64,000 nt of DNA from the NCBI GenBank assembly GCA_965262365.1, contig OZ253541.1, positions 3,410,001-3,474,000 on the forward strand, read 5' to 3'. A program made the translations under genes and the position numbers. Numbering within the stretch: the stretch's first letter is position 1; each line of letters opens with the position of its first letter. Positions 43,232-51,895 of the stretch are shown here, piece after piece. Source of the stretch: UBA6522 sp965262365. GTDB lineage: Bacteria > Pseudomonadota > Gammaproteobacteria > Steroidobacterales > Rariloculaceae. The notes beneath the pieces are model-generated. The model saw only the letters and a program-made list of their open reading frames with translations. It was not told the origin of the DNA and did not search any database.

Positions 43232-45826
43232 TCAGGCTGCCGCGGCCGAATCCTTGACGAAATCCAGTTTCCCGCCTGCGGCGGTCGCTCGAATGGTGTC
43301 CCCGGGTGCGAATTCGCCGTTGAGGATTCGCTGCGCCAGCGGGTTTTCCACCTGCTGCTGCAGCGCGCGCTTCAGCGGCCGCGCGCCGTAAACCGGATCG
43401 TAGCCCGCGTCGGCCAGCCGGTCGCGTGCGGCATCGCCCAGCACCAGCGACATGTCGCGTTCCGCAAGACGCGCCTGCAGGTACTTCAACTGGATATCGA
43501 CGATGAGTCGCAAATGGCCTGCATCCAGCGGGTGGAAGACGACCACCTCGTCGATGCGGTTGACGAACTCCGGCCTGAACTGCTGGCCGACAATTTCCAT
43601 CACCGCCGCTTTCATCTCGTCGTAGTTCTCCTCGCCCGTCAGCTCCTGGATCCGCTGGCTGCCGAGATTGGAGGTCATCACCACGACCGCGTTGCGAAAG
43701 TCCACCGTGCGCCCGTGGCCGTCGGTCAGCCGACCGTCGTCCAGCACCTGCAGCAGGATGTTGAAGACGTCCGGATGAGCCTTCTCCACCTCGTCCAGGA
43801 GGATGACCGAATAGGGCCGGCGCCGCACCGCCTCGGTGAGATAGCCGCCCTCCTCGTAGCCGACGTAACCGGGCGGCGCACCGATCAGACGCGCGACGGA
43901 GTGCTTCTCCATGAACTCGGACATGTCGATGCGGGTCATGGCCGCTTCGGTGTCGAACAGGAACTCCGCCAACGCCTTGGTCAGTTCGGTCTTGCCCACG
44001 CCGGTCGGGCCCAGGAACAGGAAGGAACCGTTGGGCCGATCGGGATCGGCAAGCCCCGCTCGAGAACGGCGAATGGCGTTGGAGACCGCTCGAAGCGCCT
44101 CTGTCTGGCCGACTACCCGGGCTTCCAGGAACTCCTCCATCTTCAGGAGCTTCTCCCGTTCGCCTTCGAGCATCCTGGTGACGGGGATTCCCGTCCACTT
44201 GGAGACCACCTCGGCGATCTCCTCATCGGTCACCCGATTGCGGACCAGCGTCTGGCTTTCCTGCTCCCTGGAAAGCGCCTGATCGAGCTCGCGGGTCAGT
44301 TCCGGGATGCGCCCGTACTGCAGCTCCGACATCCGCGCCAGGTCGCCGGCACGGTGCGCCTTTTCCAGCTCCGTCCTGGCGCGTTCCAGCTCCTCCTTGA
44401 GGTGCGTGGCGCCCTGCATGACCGCCTTTTCCGCATTCCAGACTTCCTCAAGGTCCGCAAACTCTTTCTCGAGCTGCCCGATGGACGATTCCAGGCTCTC
44501 CAGCCGGCGCCTGGACGCCTCGTCGGATTCCTTCTTCAACGCCTCCCGCTCGATCTTCAACTGGATGAGCCGCCGCTCCAGGCGATCCAGCTCCTCGGGC
44601 TTGGAATCGATTTCCATACGGATCCGGGAAGCCGCCTCATCCACCAGATCGATGGCCTTGTCCGGTAGCTGGCGGTCGGAAATATAGCGGTGGGACAGGG
44701 TCGCCGCGGCGACTATGGCAGGATCGGTAATCTCCACGCCGTGGTGCACCTCGTAGCGCTCCTTCAAGCCGCGCAATATCGCGATAGTGTCCTCCACCGT
44801 GGGTTCTTCCACGCGGACCTTCTGGAAGCGTCGTTCAAGCGCCGCATCCTTCTCCATGCGTTTGCGATATTCATCGAGCGTAGTCGCGCCGACGCAGTGA
44901 AGCTGACCGCGGGCCAGCGCCGGCTTCAACATGTTGCCGGCGTCGATGGCGCCCTCCGCCTTGCCGGCGCCGACCACGTTGTGCAGTTCGTCGATAAAGA
45001 GAATGATCTGGCCCTGCTGCCTGGCCAGTTCGTTGAGCACCGCCTTCAGGCGTTCCTCGAACTCACCGCGGAACTTGGCGCCGGCGATCAGGGACCCGAG
45101 ATCCAGGGCGAGGATCCGCTTGGACTTGATGCCCTCGGGCACCTCCCCGTTGGCGATTCGTTGTGCCAGGCCCTCGACAATCGCGGTCTTGCCCACGCCC
45201 GGCTCACCGATGAGCACGGGATTGTTCTTGGTGCGCCTCTGCAGCACCTGGATCGTACGGCGAATCTCGTCATCGCGGCCGATGACCGGGTCCAGTTTGC
45301 CCTGCTCTGCCTGCTCGGTGAGATCCACCGCGTACTTCTCGAGTGCTTGGCGGGATTCCTCCGCATCGGGGTTGTCGACGCTGGCACCGCCGCGGACCTC
45401 TTCGATGGCTTTCTCCACGGCGCCCGCCACGGCGCCGGCGTCCTGCAGCGCGCGACCGAGATCGCCGCGGTCCCGGCACGCCGCCAACACGAAGAGTTCG
45501 CTCGAGATATAGGCGTCGCCCCGTTGCTGGGCCAGCTTGTCGGCAATGTTGAGGAGCTTTGTCAGCTCGTTGGAGAGGTGCACATCGCCCTCGGCATCGC
45601 CTCGGACCTGCGGCAGACGGTCCAGGGCGTTGCCCAGACCGACTCGCAGTTGATTCATGTTGACGCCGGCCTTGGTCAACAGTCCGCCGATACTGCCCCG
45701 GTCCTGCTCAAGCAGCGCCGCCATGAGATGAACCGGTGCAATGAACTGGTTGTCACGGCCCACCGCCATGGACTGGGCATCCGCGAGCGCAAGCTGCAAC
45801 CGGCTTGTGAGTTTGTCCATTCGCAC
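43232..45826 (-). CDS. clpB: ATP-dependent disaggregase ClpB
   Basis: 864 residues from ATG 45826 (MRMDKLTSRLQLALADAQ). The N-domain is followed by AAA-1 with Walker A GEPGVGKT (207-214), the long coiled-coil middle domain (about 400-525), and AAA-2 with GPTGVGKTEL (about 606) and the C-terminal oligomerisation part. With DnaK it threads aggregated proteins through its hexameric pore. There is no ClpP-binding IGF loop, as expected for ClpB. A heat-shock promoter was not identified in the 140 bp upstream. Confidence 0.97.
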   Translation of the reverse strand: MRMDKLTSRLQLALADAQSMAVGRDNQFIAPVHLMAALLEQDRGSIGGLLTKAGVNMNQLRVGLGNALDRLPQVRGDAEGDVHLSNELTKLLNIADKLAQQRGDAYISSELFVLAACRDRGDLGRALQDAGAVAGAVEKAIEEVRGGASVDNPDAEESRQALEKYAVDLTEQAEQGKLDPVIGRDDEIRRTIQVLQRRTKNNPVLIGEPGVGKTAIVEGLAQRIANGEVPEGIKSKRILALDLGSLIAGAKFRGEFEERLKAVLNELARQQGQIILFIDELHNVVGAGKAEGAIDAGNMLKPALARGQLHCVGATTLDEYRKRMEKDAALERRFQKVRVEEPTVEDTIAILRGLKERYEVHHGVEITDPAIVAAATLSHRYISDRQLPDKAIDLVDEAASRIRMEIDSKPEELDRLERRLIQLKIEREALKKESDEASRRRLESLESSIGQLEKEFADLEEVWNAEKAVMQGATHLKEELERARTELEKAHRAGDLARMSELQYGRIPELTRELDQALSREQESQTLVRNRVTDEEIAEVVSKWTGIPVTRMLEGEREKLLKMEEFLEARVVGQTEALRAVSNAIRRSRAGLADPDRPNGSFLFLGPTGVGKTELTKALAEFLFDTEAAMTRIDMSEFMEKHSVARLIGAPPGYVGYEEGGYLTEAVRRRPYSVILLDEVEKAHPDVFNILLQVLDDGRLTDGHGRTVDFRNAVVVMTSNLGSQRIQELTGEENYDEMKAAVMEIVGQQFRPEFVNRIDEVVVFHPLDAGHLRLIVDIQLKYLQARLAERDMSLVLGDAARDRLADAGYDPVYGARPLKRALQQQVENPLAQRILNGEFAPGDTIRATAAGGKLDFVKDSAAAA

Positions 45827-45965
45827 GGGTTTGAACTCCGGTTTCAGGATTGATGCTTCAGTAAATGGGGGTGGGAGGGGGGAATATCAATTGGTGGCGC
45901 GGTCAAGGCGAAACCTGCCCCATCGAGGATGGCATCGGAACGGGTTCAGTTGCACTCGCTGGTTG

Positions 45966-46298
45966 TCAGCGCGTAAGGACGTGCCCCTGAGTCTTTCTTA
46001 CTGCTTCGCCGTCTCGTTTCGACAATGTCCCAAGCTTGCGGACAATCAGATTGTCATCGAGGGTAAAGAGCTTGAAGCGAACCTTGCACGGAACGCTCAG
46101 GTCCGCTTTCCGCCAGTCCAGGATCGCCACATCACTCGGCCAATCCGTTCCGACGGAGGTAATCATGGCCAGAATCGATTGTTCGTGAGCCTGATTGAAG
46201 CTTCCCGATGAGACCACCAGGGCCGGGCGGCGCTTCGTAGTCCGTCGATCGGTGAAAGGAAATGGGACGACGACCACATCAAGCGGCTCAAAGGTCAC
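45966..46298 (-). CDS. MazF/PemK-family toxin
   Basis: 110 residues from GTG 46298, inside the 3' end of the antitoxin gene (11-bp overlap). It opens with the family start DVVVVPFPFTDRRTTKRRPALVV and continues with SFNQAHEQSILAMITS, the beta-barrel fold of MazF/PemK/CcdB. Members cut mRNA at short sites and stop growth. The antitoxin gene is directly upstream, giving the standard toxin-antitoxin order. Cognate site unknown. Confidence 0.88.
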   Translation of the reverse strand: MTFEPLDVVVVPFPFTDRRTTKRRPALVVSSGSFNQAHEQSILAMITSVGTDWPSDVAILDWRKADLSVPCKVRFKLFTLDDNLIVRKLGTLSKRDGEAVRKTQGHVLTR

Positions 46299-46512
46299 GC
46301 CACGCTTCCTCGTCTTCGGGAGAGACCCACTCGCTCAAGACCTCGGACAGACCCTGCAGGTAGTCGTCCTGACCCGGTGTTACCTTGCGTACCACCAGGT
46401 GATCGCCCTCGATCTCGAAAGCAATCACATCGCCCTCGTCCAGGCTGGCCGCCTTGCGGATGCTCTTGGGGATCGTTGTTTGCCCGCGTGCGGTGACCTT
46501 GGCAAATTCCAT
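46288..46512 (-). CDS. AbrB/SpoVT-type antitoxin
   Basis: 74 residues from ATG 46512 (MEFAKVTARGQTTIPKSIR); an upstream in-frame TTG would add five. The swapped-hairpin AbrB DNA-binding domain fills residues 1-45 (TARGQTTIPKSIRKAASLDEGD, then EIEGDHLVVRKV). The acidic C-terminal tail (SEVLSEWVSPEDEEAW) is suited to wrapping the toxin. It should repress its own operon and neutralise the MazF-like partner. No good Shine-Dalgarno is seen. Confidence 0.85.
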   Translation of the reverse strand: MEFAKVTARGQTTIPKSIRKAASLDEGDVIAFEIEGDHLVVRKVTPGQDDYLQGLSEVLSEWVSPEDEEAWRDL

Positions 46513-46657
46513 GTTCTTATTTCGCAAATATTCTGAATTTACAGATAGTATGAAATAACAGAACCTGGCGCAATTTCACATTGCGTGTGCCATTGGAACC
46601 GGGTAGCGATGATCGGCGGCGGGTAGTCCGCCGGGAACTCGCCAATTCGTCGCGAAT

Positions 46658-47314
46658 TCAGGCCCCGTGGATGAGCCTGCGCAGTTCCCTGGCGACCGAC
46701 TCGAGCAAGGGCGCATCCTCTTCCGCGATGCCACGCACCGACAACGTGATTTCGGGGGAAATCTCCACGCGCGACCAGCGGTCGACGGAACCAGGTTCAA
46801 TATCCTGTCCGCGACGGGCCAGAGTCTGAAGTTCCGAGAGCGCTTCTCCCAGCCCGGCCTCCTGCCATTCCGCCTCATCGGTTTCGCCTGGCTGCGCGTC
46901 CATTCTCGTACTCGATCGAACGAATTCCGGAGCCGCGCTGCTGTCCATGGCGGCCCAGGCGCGGTCCATTGCCACCCGTCTCGAAGCCATCGGCCGGTAG
47001 CGCGGCCCCACCGTGTCGCCCACGGCCGCACGAACCGGAAAACTTCCCTCGGCCACCCGTTCGATCAGACCCGGCGAGACGCCATCGAACAGGCGCCGCA
47101 AGTCGCTCAACGACACCGGGCCGATTTCTCCGGCCTCCTCCGCCTCCCGCACCTTCCTGATGAATAGCAGCCGATCCATGACCAGCTTGGGGTAACGAGT
47201 GCGGGGACCCCGGCGACCCACCCTCGGGATGAGGCCTTCCTGCACATAGTAGGCAATGGTTCTCCGATCGAAGCCCGTTTCCCGTTCAAGCTCTTCGGCG
47301 GTAAAGCTGTGCAT
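46658..47314 (-). CDS. MerR-family transcriptional regulator
   Basis: 218 residues from ATG 47314. The N-terminal winged helix-turn-helix of the MerR type is clear (FTAEELERETGFDRRTIAYY, then VQEGLIPRVGRRGPRTRY), with a dimerisation helix after it (LLFIRKVREAEEAGEIGPVS). The C-terminal 120 residues are an unrecognised sensor part without cysteines suited to metal binding. It is divergent from the ARPP-1 gene, and a 12-bp palindrome lies at 47,324-47,335, so it probably controls both. Confidence 0.85.
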   Translation of the reverse strand: MHSFTAEELERETGFDRRTIAYYVQEGLIPRVGRRGPRTRYPKLVMDRLLFIRKVREAEEAGEIGPVSLSDLRRLFDGVSPGLIERVAEGSFPVRAAVGDTVGPRYRPMASRRVAMDRAWAAMDSSAAPEFVRSSTRMDAQPGETDEAEWQEAGLGEALSELQTLARRGQDIEPGSVDRWSRVEISPEITLSVRGIAEEDAPLLESVARELRRLIHGA

Positions 47315-47323
47315 AGAATCCCA

Positions 47324-47390
47324 ACGACATGTCGTCTAATGATGAAACCATGTCAAGTACTGTTGACTTCGGCTTCCGGAACCGTAAACT
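47324..47390 (+). promoter_or_regulatory. Divergent control region with palindrome and possible promoter
   Basis: ACGACATGTCGT (47,324-47,335) is a perfect 12-bp palindrome just before the merR start. On the plus strand TTGACT (47,363-47,368) and TAAACT (47,385-47,390) lie 16 bp apart and could be the -35 and -10 of the ARPP-1 gene. The palindrome is a candidate operator. Read by eye only. Confidence 0.4.
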
Positions 47391-47433
47391 GTCGTTAACT
47401 CGCTTTTACTGACAATATAACCGAGGAGCCTTC

Positions 47434-48435
47434 ATGCATCCAGTCAATTCAACACTATCTCAACTCGAGATTGGTTCACCGCAATCATACAGAGGGCTGT
47501 CGATCTTTCCCCTCAAGTCATCGGTAAATGGCTCGATCGATTACCTGCTTCTCAGCGAAGCCCTTGAAGCCGGACTGGTTTCCGTCCGGGAATCGTCCCA
47601 TGTCGGCAGCGTTCCGGAACTGGTCGTGGAAAATCGCGCGGACCGGCCCATACTGATCGTGGACGGGGAAGAACTCCTCGGCGCCAAACAGAACCGGGTG
47701 GCGAACCTCACGATTCTCGTCCCGGCGGCCAAGCCTACGACCATCCCGGTCTCCTGTGTGGAAGCAGGGCGTTGGTCGTACCGGAGCGATGAATTTGCGC
47801 TGTCCGAGCGCGTCCACTTTGCGCGCGGTCGACGCGAAAAGCTCGCCAGCGTGCAGGCATCCATGCAATCGACCGGGTCCCGTTATTCCGACCAGGCAGC
47901 GGTCTGGGACACCATCGAGAACAAGGCCGAAGCCATGGATGCCCGGTCACCTACCGGCGCGATGGGCTCCGTCTTCGAAAAACACGCACAGTCGCTTGAC
48001 GAATTCGTGAACCGCCTGCAGGCCGGACCCGATCAGGTGGGCGGCGCTTTTGCCGTGGCCGGGGCGATCTACGGACTGGATGTCTTCGACAAGGCGACTA
48101 CGTTTGCGACGATGCTCCCAAAGCTCGTGCGCAGCTACGGCATCGACGCGCTCGAACTCGGCTCGGACACTGATTCCACGCCGAGCGTGGAGGGGGTGCG
48201 CGAATTCCTCGCCAACCTCGGCAAGGGCAAGATCGACGAGCACGGGGCTGTAGGCCTTGGGCACGACATCCGTATCGAGGCGGCGGCGGTTGTCGCGGGC
48301 GGCCTCGTGGTCGATTCCAGGTTGATCCATTTGGCGGCATTCGCCGACACCCATGGGCTTCACCCGAGTTTCGCCCCTCCGCGACGCTTTGCAACCTATC
48401 GACAGCGGCGACGGTCGGCGCGGCGGCGTAGTTGA
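47434..48435 (+). CDS. ARPP-1 domain protein (DUF6569)
   Basis: 333 residues from ATG 47434 with GAGGAG upstream. It carries the ARPP-1 (DUF6569) features: YRGLSIFPL near the start, DYLLLSEALEAGLV, VPELVVENRADRPILIVDGEELLGAKQNR, then PVSCVEAGRW. No signal peptide. The last 25 residues are Arg-rich and may be a variable extension. The family's biochemical function is not established; it has been linked by gene neighbourhood to conflict and stress systems. Here the divergent MerR regulator is the only obvious partner. Confidence 0.85.
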   Translation: MHPVNSTLSQLEIGSPQSYRGLSIFPLKSSVNGSIDYLLLSEALEAGLVSVRESSHVGSVPELVVENRADRPILIVDGEELLGAKQNRVANLTILVPAAKPTTIPVSCVEAGRWSYRSDEFALSERVHFARGRREKLASVQASMQSTGSRYSDQAAVWDTIENKAEAMDARSPTGAMGSVFEKHAQSLDEFVNRLQAGPDQVGGAFAVAGAIYGLDVFDKATTFATMLPKLVRSYGIDALELGSDTDSTPSVEGVREFLANLGKGKIDEHGAVGLGHDIRIEAAAVVAGGLVVDSRLIHLAAFADTHGLHPSFAPPRRFATYRQRRRSARRRS

Positions 48436-48462
48436 AGGAAAGTTCCCCATCGCCTGCGAGAT

Positions 48463-48534
48463 CCGGGGATGGGCCAGTGTATCCAGTCACGTCGCGAAAA
48501 TTCGCGATCGACAATACGCATGGCCCATCCCCGG
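48463..48534. other. Large hairpin with a nested stem
   Basis: CCGGGGATGGGCCA (48,463-48,476) pairs perfectly with TGGCCCATCCCCGG (48,521-48,534). Inside the 44-base loop, TCGCGAA (48,492-48,498) pairs with TTCGCGA (48,501-48,507). It lies between the ARPP-1 stop and the next gene. No T-run follows, so it is not a plain intrinsic terminator. It may be a structured RNA or an intergenic repeat of this genome. Confidence 0.7.
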
Positions 48535-48623
48535 GGCATCCTGGAACTAACCGATGCAACACCTGGCCTTACGGATGAGTCCGGACTAACATCCCACTAC
48601 AGCGAACGAAGGGAGCCGCGTCC

Positions 48624-49796
48624 ATGAACCGTGCCATCGTCCGGAGACTCGGTTATCCAGGCGTTGTTTGCGCAAGTTTCGTCATGCTGTCCACAGCGAT
48701 CGGCGACGAATACTCCTGGCAGGTTTCCGGCAGCTATTTGCAGGACGACGCCCCGCGTGTCGTGGATTCGAATCACTCCTCGGTCGGCGCGACTTACTAC
48801 CTGTCGCCGGTTGACGACGAGGCCGGTCCCTACGAGTTGGCGTCATTTCTGAATCGGAGCAGCTTCGTGACCGTCGACGTGGCGCGGTCGAAACTGCGTC
48901 AGCAACTCATTCCGGCAATCGTCACTGTCGACCTTCCCACCGGTGCCATGCTGCCGCCGGAGGTTCTCGACATGCTCGGGGACGACGTGATTCCGGGGCC
49001 TGCCGGTATCCCCGCCGAGTTGGGCATCGACACATCGGAGTACGCCGTGTCGGGGCGTTACGTGTGGCCGGGCAGCGGCTGGTATGCGGGTGCTCGCACC
49101 GAGCGGGGCGATATCGATCAAGTGTCGCATGTGCCCTTCTCGGAAATCACAGGGGAAACTGAGGGTTCCAGATTATTTGCAGGCAAATACTTCGGTCCGC
49201 GAACAGCGGTCGAATTGGGATTCCGGAGCATGAAGCAACGCCAGACAGCCCACTCGCAGACGACTTTCCCTACGGGCGTCCCGTTCGGCCCAGTCCAGAT
49301 CGAAACGCAAATAGATTCGCAAGACGATACCGAGGACGCCAGCCTGGCGGCCCGTCACGTCCGCGAGGCCGGCGGAATGACCTGGTCGGTAGAAGCAAGC
49401 GCTCGTTCGAGCCGGACCGAGACGCGCATATTTTTCCCGGACTTGGTAATCAACAGGTTTCCGGCGGAATTGCGCCCGCCAGTCGGCAACCCAATCCTTA
49501 TCGATACGAATCTGGAGTTCTCGCCAGGCGAAGTTCGCCAGTCCTCAAGGGCACGCAGCTACACGCTCGCCGGCGCACTGTTCCCGACCGACTCCCTCGG
49601 GGTGCGCGTGGTGTTTTCGCGTGTGGATCGGGACCGGCTGGGAGCCAGCGACCTGGTCGGCCTGTCGGCGTCGTGGTTCTTCGTTCGCAATGCGGCGGCG
49701 GAAATCGAACTCCTGCAAACGGATTTCGGTCGCGGACTCGATTCCGTCTCGCCCGGCAGGGATTCCGTACGCGTGCGGTTACTCGGGAGGTTCTGA
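48624..49796 (+). CDS. Putative outer-membrane beta-barrel protein
   Basis: 390 residues from ATG 48624 with AAGGGAG upstream. A signal peptide (GVVCASFVMLSTAIGDE) is followed by alternating beta-strand pattern with aromatic girdle residues (SWQVSGSYLQ, YAVSGRYVWPG, GWYAGARTERG, RTAVELGFRSM). It ends in VRVRLLGRF, a C-terminal phenylalanine typical of BAM substrates. Two acidic and proline-rich stretches probably form loops. Function unknown; a porin-like barrel is the best reading. Confidence 0.75.
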   Translation: MNRAIVRRLGYPGVVCASFVMLSTAIGDEYSWQVSGSYLQDDAPRVVDSNHSSVGATYYLSPVDDEAGPYELASFLNRSSFVTVDVARSKLRQQLIPAIVTVDLPTGAMLPPEVLDMLGDDVIPGPAGIPAELGIDTSEYAVSGRYVWPGSGWYAGARTERGDIDQVSHVPFSEITGETEGSRLFAGKYFGPRTAVELGFRSMKQRQTAHSQTTFPTGVPFGPVQIETQIDSQDDTEDASLAARHVREAGGMTWSVEASARSSRTETRIFFPDLVINRFPAELRPPVGNPILIDTNLEFSPGEVRQSSRARSYTLAGALFPTDSLGVRVVFSRVDRDRLGASDLVGLSASWFFVRNAAAEIELLQTDFGRGLDSVSPGRDSVRVRLLGRF

Positions 49797-49911
49797 ACAG
49801 GCCGGAATGTCCACCCAAGCCACGCAACGCCGGACGCGACGGCGCACTCGGCGCGGTCCAGGACCCCTCTGATATACTCCACCCCCCAGTATCGCAAGGT
49901 AGAATCCGGGG

Positions 49912-50250
49912 ATGCAACTCCACATCGAACCCCAGAACTGCACGCTGGTTGCCGCGGTTGAAGGGCGTATCGATGGCTCGAACGCGATGGAGTTCCAGAG
50001 CACCGTGCACGCCAGCCTTGGGGACAACAAAGGACCGCTACTGATCGACTGCAAGGATCTCGCCTACATCAGCAGTGCGGGTCTGCGCGCGATTCTGTCT
50101 CTCGCGAGAACCCTCCAGCGGCGGGAGGGGAAATTCGCGATTTGCTCATTGTCCGGCATGATTGCGCAAATATTCCAGACCAGCGGATTCGATCGGATCA
50201 TTGCGGTCCACGCCACCAGGCAAGAGGCGCTTCTCGACCTCGCCGACTAG
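49912..50250 (+). CDS. STAS-domain protein (anti-sigma factor antagonist type)
   Basis: 112 residues forming one STAS domain: LVAAVEGRIDGSNAMEF at the start, then LLIDCKDLAYISSAGLRAILSL with the serine pair at the usual phosphorylation site, and MIAQIFQTSGFDRII near the end. Such proteins switch partners according to phosphorylation. No kinase or sigma gene is adjacent, so the partner is elsewhere. ATG 49912 is the start; the Shine-Dalgarno is weak. Confidence 0.9.
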   Translation: MQLHIEPQNCTLVAAVEGRIDGSNAMEFQSTVHASLGDNKGPLLIDCKDLAYISSAGLRAILSLARTLQRREGKFAICSLSGMIAQIFQTSGFDRIIAVHATRQEALLDLAD

Positions 50251-50357
50251 AGCACTAGTACCCCGTGGCAGAAGTCCCGCATCGCACCGAGATCACACCC
50301 GAACCGATCGAGCGACGCGGATACGCGGCGGCAGCAGGCTTCAGACGCGAATCAACC

Positions 50358-51374
50358 ATGAACGCCTCCGACGACTTCATTCGCCGGTTGCCCAAGGCCG
50401 AACTGCATATCCATATCGAAGGCAGCTTCGAGCCGGACCTCATGTTCGAGATCGCCCGCCGCAACGGCGTGCAAATTCCATTTGATTCAGTCGAGGCCGT
50501 GCGCGCAGCGTACGAGTTCGAGGACCTGCAGTCCTTCCTGGATATCTATTACCAGGGCATGGGCGTGCTGCTGGAAGAGCGGGACTTCCACGACCTGACG
50601 ATGGCCTATCTGCGCCGCGCCCACGATGACGGGGTGATTCATGCGGAGATCTTCTTCGACCCCCAGGGGCACACCGGGCGCGGCGTGGCCTTCGAGACAG
50701 TGCTGAACGGCATCTGGCACGCGCTTCGGGACGGCGAACGGGAGTTCGGCATCACCTCGCGGCTGATCATGTGTTTCCTCAGGCATCTCGACGAGGATGA
50801 GGCGTTTCGCACCCTGGATCAGGCCATGGCATTCCGCGACCGCATCGCCGGCGTGGGGCTGGATTCCTCGGAGGTAGGGCACCCGCCCGGCAAGTTCGAG
50901 CGGGTATTTGCCAAGGCTCGCGAGGCGGGCCTGATGGCCGTCGCCCATGCCGGGGAGGAGGGCCCACCAGGCTATGTCGAGGAAGCGCTCGATCTGCTCC
51001 GGGTCCAGCGAATCGACCACGGCAACCGGTCGCTCGAAGCGCCGGCGCTTGTTGAGCGGCTGGTAGCCGAACAGGTCCCTCTCACCGTCTGCCCGCTTTC
51101 GAATCTCAAACTGTGCGTCGTGACCGACCTGCGCGAGCATCCACTCAAGCGCATGCTGGACGCGGGCCTGTTGGCCACGGTCAATTCAGACGATCCCGCC
51201 TATTTCGGTGGCTACGTGTTCGACAACTACGTGGCGGCCCGTGACGCGCTGGACCTCTCAGCCCACGACATCGTCACGCTGGCGCGCAACTCGATCACGG
51301 CCTCCTGGGCGAACGCGGGACAGAAGGATCGCTGGCTTGCCGAGATCGATGCCCTCGCAACGGCGTTAATCTGA
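50358..51374 (+). CDS. Adenosine/adenine deaminase
   Basis: 338 residues from ATG 50358 (MNASDDFIRRLPKAELHIH); a start at 50,265 would add an unlikely basic leader. Metal-binding HIH in ELHIHIEG, AVAHAGEE with the proton-shuttle Glu, RIDHGNR, and SDDPAYFGG with the catalytic Asp pair are all present. The segment GVGLDSSEVGHPPGKF is typical of the adenine-deaminase subfamily, so adenine may be preferred to adenosine. It acts in purine salvage in the cytoplasm. No operon partner is evident. Confidence 0.93.
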   Translation: MNASDDFIRRLPKAELHIHIEGSFEPDLMFEIARRNGVQIPFDSVEAVRAAYEFEDLQSFLDIYYQGMGVLLEERDFHDLTMAYLRRAHDDGVIHAEIFFDPQGHTGRGVAFETVLNGIWHALRDGEREFGITSRLIMCFLRHLDEDEAFRTLDQAMAFRDRIAGVGLDSSEVGHPPGKFERVFAKAREAGLMAVAHAGEEGPPGYVEEALDLLRVQRIDHGNRSLEAPALVERLVAEQVPLTVCPLSNLKLCVVTDLREHPLKRMLDAGLLATVNSDDPAYFGGYVFDNYVAARDALDLSAHDIVTLARNSITASWANAGQKDRWLAEIDALATALI

Positions 51375-51417
51375 ACCGGCTCGTGTCGCCCCGGCCATCG
51401 CTCACCGAGGGTCGAAA

Positions 51418-51867
51418 TCAGTTCTCGAGCTGTCCCCGCACGGCGCCGGGGCGGAAGTCCGCATTATGGATGTTGACATAGTGATCGGACGGAGCAGCCA
51501 GCACCGCCGCGACACCTTCAGCGTCGGCCGTCGCTGAGCCGACCAGCGTCCCCTCTCCACCGCTCGTTTCCACGTTCAGGGGCACGACGACACCACCGCC
51601 TTCGCCTGCAGCGCCCGAATGAATGTGCATCGCGGCGGGCGGTGCAATATTGGAGTACGCGATGTCCCACGAAACCATGCCGGTGGCATCGTCGATCGTC
51701 AGCGTGCCGCTCGCCTGCCCGTCTTCGTCGCCGGGGCCGGGCACCTCCTGATCGCCGCTCAAGTTGAGCTGGAAAGTCATTTCTTCAGCGCTGCCCTGCA
51801 ACGGAAGCAAGAGCAGTCCGAAGAGGGCCACCCCACCAATCCCAGTCAGATTCAGTCGAATATTCAT
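51418..51867 (-). CDS. Exported CHRD-domain protein
   Basis: 149 residues from ATG 51867 with AAGGAG upstream. A signal peptide (GGVALFGLLLLPLQGSAEE) is followed by one CHRD domain (FQLNLSGDQEVPGPGDEDGQA, then HIHSGAAGEGGGVVVPLN and YVNIHNADFRPGAVRGQL, each quoted in parts). CHRD domains are small beta-sheet units first seen in chordin; their bacterial role is not settled. Predicted periplasmic or secreted. Confidence 0.9.
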   Translation of the reverse strand: MNIRLNLTGIGGVALFGLLLLPLQGSAEEMTFQLNLSGDQEVPGPGDEDGQASGTLTIDDATGMVSWDIAYSNIAPPAAMHIHSGAAGEGGGVVVPLNVETSGGEGTLVGSATADAEGVAAVLAAPSDHYVNIHNADFRPGAVRGQLEN

Positions 51868-51895
51868 GATTTTTCTCCTTCGTTATGCTCCTTGA

